Source: Spirochaetaceae bacterium (GTDB lineage: Bacteria > Spirochaetota > Spirochaetia > Treponematales > Breznakiellaceae). From it: DNA of 7,915 bases. Below the pieces are notes generated by a model that was given only the letters and a program-made list of their open reading frames with translations, ran no database searches and was not told the DNA's origin. The stretch spans positions 1 through 7,915 of the forward strand of contig JAIRSB010000189.1 in NCBI GenBank assembly GCA_031255655.1, read 5' to 3'. Below, one piece after another: positions 6,552-7,915 of the stretch (within the stretch, counting starts at the first letter, position 1; each line of letters opens with the position of its first letter). The translations under genes and the position numbers were made by a program.

Positions 6552-7148
6552 TTACCACGACGGGCCGGCGTAATCCACTACCCATTCGGCCACCAGAGGC
6601 GCGCCCCAAAATCTGCCGGGTACGCCTGTTTCACTGTCCACATGGAGGACATAGCCTTGCGCTTCCGGGTTTTGGATGAGGAAACGCACAGTGTACTGGC
6701 CGGGTCCGCCTCCGCCCGGCAGTTTGACGTTCGCCCCGTAATGCGGGCCGTCGCTGGCGTTCATCGGCATGAAGGTGCCTTCCACTTTTTCTCCGGTCGA
6801 TTTGATGATTTCGTACTGAACCGTTAAGTACGGTACGAAATCGCCTACGCCGTAGCCGAGGTCGTTTTCCGCCGCGGAGATGTCGGCCTCAAGGTGCATG
6901 TCGGACTGAGAGGCGGGGAGGCCGGCGGAGGCGGGGAGCATGTCTACGGGCTGGAAGTATACTCCCGCCACGTTCAGCGGCCCAAGCTCGATGTCGTCTC
7001 CAAGCGGAAATTCCTCGAAACCGGCTACTTCGCCGGGGTTCACCATGCTAGCGGGCGCTTTGCCGCTGCTTTGCTTCCCGCCGTTCGCGAACGCGGCGGA
7101 CGAGCATACCGCAATCAAAAGAAGTACTGTCAGATTTCTGATTTTCAT
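6552..7148 (-). CDS. P19/Tp34-family periplasmic iron/copper-binding protein
   Basis: This 198-residue secreted protein belongs to the P19/Tp34 family (Pfam iron transport family, PF10634). Family signatures run in order: FEEFPLGDDIELGPLNVAGV (44-63), VYFQPVDM (63-70), SDMHLEADI (82-90), VPYLTVQYEI (105-114), GTFMPMNASDGPHYGANVKL (124-143) and a closing AEWVVDY. Met84, His85 and His136, with a Glu near 45-46, sit where the metal ligands of P19 are found. The N-terminus is a signal peptide; cleavage after AFA (residue 21) fits best, while the LIAVC at 11-15 is a poor lipobox, so it may be soluble, unlike T. pallidum Tp34. The start has AAGGAG (7157-7162) eight bases upstream. It is the first gene of the operon, has its own promoter and structured leader, and is followed by a terminator. 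It is expected to bind metal in the periplasm and deliver it to the membrane proteins encoded downstream. Confidence 0.93.
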   Translation of the reverse strand: MKIRNLTVLLLIAVCSSAAFANGGKQSSGKAPASMVNPGEVAGFEEFPLGDDIELGPLNVAGVYFQPVDMLPASAGLPASQSDMHLEADISAAENDLGYGVGDFVPYLTVQYEIIKSTGEKVEGTFMPMNASDGPHYGANVKLPGGGGPGQYTVRFLIQNPEAQGYVLHVDSETGVPGRFWGAPLVAEWVVDYAGPSW

Positions 7149-7164
7149 TTGTACTACTCCTTAT

Positions 7165-7193
7165 AAAAAATTCTCACGGTCAAAATCCGCGAG
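7165..7193 (-). terminator. Terminator-like hairpin in the P19 leader (candidate attenuator)
   Basis: On the minus strand CTCGCGG (7193-7187) pairs with CCGTGAG (7179-7173) over seven pairs including one G-U, with a 7-nt loop. The stem is followed by AA and then six U (7170-7165). The U-run ends three bases before the Shine-Dalgarno AAGGAG (7162-7157), so it sits inside the leader, between the promoter and the start codon. The stem is short but well formed; a terminator just ahead of the ribosome site is typical of attenuation or riboswitch control. Confidence 0.55.
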
Positions 7194-7205
7194 TTATTGC
7201 CAAAA

Positions 7206-7224
7206 CGCGCCCGCCAACGGCGCG
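7206..7224 (-). other. GC-rich leader hairpin, possible antiterminator partner
   Basis: CGCGCC (7206-7211) and GGCGCG (7219-7224) form a 6-bp all-GC stem with a 7-nt loop, followed on the minus strand by TTTT. In the leader RNA the CCGCG just 5' of this stem can instead pair with the CGCGG in the 5' arm of the terminator-like hairpin at 7173-7193, which would open that hairpin. The pairing is possible on paper; nothing here shows that it happens. Confidence 0.4.
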
Positions 7225-7234
7225 GCGGCGTCAA

Positions 7235-7310
7235 GCTAGTTCAAACTAACTTTTAGGACGCATCATCCTCTAACTTAGTTTGAACAAACATTGTAACTAA
7301 GATAGAACAA
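7235..7310. promoter_or_regulatory. Repeated operator-like motifs around the P19 promoter
   Basis: GTTCAAACTAA (7239-7249) is inverted exactly as TTAGTTTGAAC (7275-7285). A third, diverged copy (TAACTAAGATAGAACAA, 7294-7310) matches TAACTTAGTTTGAACAA (7271-7287) at 14 of 17 bases, in direct orientation and 23 bp away. The first copy also contains the small palindrome TAGTT-CA-AACTA (7237-7248). Copy three covers the -10 hexamer and copy two begins just downstream of the expected start site, a classic layout for repression. A metal-responsive repressor is a reasonable inference, but I do not recognise a Fur or DtxR consensus. The inverted pair could also fold as a leader stem-loop. Confidence 0.6.
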
Positions 7311-7327
7311 GCTAACTTTTTTGTCAA
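7299..7327 (-). promoter_or_regulatory. Sigma70-type promoter of the P19-type operon
   Basis: On the minus strand TTGACA (7327-7322) is followed, after exactly 17 bp, by TATCTT (7304-7299). The -35 is perfect and the -10 keeps TAT..T. Transcription should begin near 7292, giving a leader of about 144 nt before the P19 ATG at 7148. The -10 hexamer is overlapped by the third copy of the operator-like motif. Confidence 0.75.
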
Positions 7328-7350
7328 GCGGGATTTGTTAAAAAACGGAT

Positions 7351-7375
7351 ATCCGCAGATTACGCGGATTTTTTT
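7351..7375 (+). terminator. Small rho-independent terminator
   Basis: ATCCGC (7351-7356) pairs with GCGGAT (7364-7369) around a 7-nt loop and runs into T7 (7369-7375). It lies just behind the minus-strand P19 promoter. On the + strand it would stop antisense transcription from entering the region ahead of the polyprenyl synthase gene. An A6 run (7340-7345) on the other side makes weak two-way action possible. The overlapping palindrome CGGATATCCG (7346-7355) competes with the stem. Confidence 0.6.
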
Positions 7376-7445
7376 GGCGAGAGGATGCTTTATATCTTTT
7401 TCATCACCCTAACCTGTTACAGTGCAGCCCTAAAAAACACGCTGC

Positions 7446-7616
7446 TTGTTGACGCTTGACGAATGGAAAGACATTTTCTTCCCGGAATTAGTCAAAAAAT
7501 ACAACTTTGGCTCGGGTAGCGGCTGTGCTTTAAGCTTTTGGGGAAGCACCGGAGACTTTACGTCCATGAAAAACGCCATGCCGCTCCCGCCTGATAGACA
7601 GCGGCAGCAGGGGTAA
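7446..7616 (+). CDS. Possible short gene or gene remnant ahead of the polyprenyl synthase
   Basis: This frame, open from the stop at 7431-7433, has no ATG near its start, so TTG at 7446 is a guess giving 56 residues. The translation (LDEWKDIFFPELVKKYN, then a Gly/Ser/Phe-rich part with SFWGSTGDF, ending PPDRQRQQG) has balanced composition and gene-like codons. It stops 14 bp before the ATG at 7631, an operon-like spacing. No ribosome site is visible. A second frame begins at ATG 7385 (24 residues, hydrophobic) and ends at 7459, overlapping this one, so the pair could be a frameshifted small gene. I do not recognise the product, and it may be chance. Confidence 0.25.
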   Translation: MLTLDEWKDIFFPELVKKYNFGSGSGCALSFWGSTGDFTSMKNAMPLPPDRQRQQG

Positions 7617-7630
7617 ACTAGAATTACGGC

Positions 7631-7915
7631 ATGGCACTTGACTACGCCTCGCGCTTGCAAAAAATCGAAAGGGTTTTGCAGGACGCTTTGCCGCTCCGCC
7701 CGGAGATGGATTGGTTCAAACGGAATTTTTCTGATGACGGGCAAGAGCCGCCGCTGCAAGCAGCAGCGGCGGCTTCGCTGGTTGAACCTGCCGTTAACCT
7801 TTTAAGCCGCGGCGGGAAACGCTGGCGGCCTTTGCTTATGCAGCTTGTGTGCGAAAGCCTAGGCGGGGGGGACGAAGCCCTGCCGCTTGCCCCGCTTGTA
7901 GAGTTCTGCCATAAC
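7631..7915 (+). CDS. Polyprenyl diphosphate synthase (trans-type), N-terminal part
   Basis: The 95 visible residues run off the window edge. They show the start of an all-helical trans-isoprenyl diphosphate synthase: SLVEPAVNLLSRGGKRWRPLLMQLVCESLGG (49-79), with the GGKRxRP motif at 61-67 that binds isopentenyl diphosphate, and then LAPLVEFCHN (86-95), whose His precedes the first DDxxD metal motif, expected a few residues past the end. The family joins isopentenyl diphosphate units to an allylic primer in the cytoplasm, making precursors of quinones or of the undecaprenyl-type carrier; product length cannot be told from this part. ATG 7631 is the only ATG between the in-frame stop (7619-7621) and the conserved region that gives a plausible N-terminus, yet no good ribosome site precedes it (AGGGG lies 17 bases away). 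The usual Leu/Phe in the motif is Trp65 here. Confidence 0.85.
   Translation, partial: MALDYASRLQKIERVLQDALPLRPEMDWFKRNFSDDGQEPPLQAAAAASLVEPAVNLLSRGGKRWRPLLMQLVCESLGGGDEALPLAPLVEFCHN

Noticed and set aside
7430..7759. Minus-strand frame of 109 codons covering the start of the polyprenyl synthase
   Set aside because: It overlaps antisense with a protein-family-supported gene and has no recognisable domain or ribosome site.
1..7915. Search by eye for CRISPR arrays, tRNA or rRNA genes, and transposase genes
   Set aside because: No regularly spaced repeats, cloverleaf-like segments, rRNA signature stretches or DDE/HUH-type proteins were seen.

Overview
The window reads like chromosomal DNA of a spirochaete, most likely a Treponema of the free-living or insect-gut type. 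The reasons are a Tp34/P19-family periplasmic metal-binding protein, two lipoproteins with relaxed spirochaete-like lipoboxes (FTAC, PVSC), a Gly/Ser-rich linker after the lipidated Cys, base composition near half G+C, and intergenic hairpin repeats. The genus call is inference; no rRNA or species marker is present.

Layout. Positions 1-868 hold no convincing protein gene. They contain a 144-bp AT-rich segment bounded by 17-bp inverted repeats, short hairpins, a near-consensus sigma70 promoter (425-452), a C13 tract (590-602) and a terminator-like hairpin (about 792-825). Next is a small + strand lipoprotein gene (869-1246), then a long hairpin terminator (1277-1307) shared with the convergent minus-strand operon. 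That operon fills 7148 down to 1349 and reads, in transcription order: P19/Tp34-like protein, DUF2318 membrane Fe-S protein, two MacB/FtsX-type permeases, an ABC ATPase, and an FMN-binding lipoprotein. The right end carries the divergent start of a polyprenyl diphosphate synthase gene (7631 to beyond the edge).

How the genes fit together. P19, DUF2318 protein, two FtsX permeases and a LolD/MacB-like ATPase form the core of the P19-type iron (or copper/iron) acquisition locus known from Campylobacter jejuni (cj1659-cj1663). Two differences stand out. No separate FTR1 permease gene is present, although the N-terminus of the DUF2318 protein resembles a degenerate FTR1 first helix. The position of the thioredoxin-like genes is taken by a lipoprotein with an FMN-binding domain and an SGAT flavinylation motif. 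This suggests a periplasmic metal-binding and redox system in which flavin supplies electrons at the outer face of the inner membrane; that is inference.

Regulation. The operon has a good promoter (TTGACA-N17-TATCTT, 7327 to 7299), with repeated operator-like motifs over the -10 and just downstream. The roughly 144-nt leader ends in a terminator-like hairpin with six U, directly before the P19 ribosome binding site. A second hairpin terminator and a 10-bp inverted repeat lie between P19 and the rest of the operon, which would favour much P19 and less transporter. This layered leader is the most interesting undescribed element I see.
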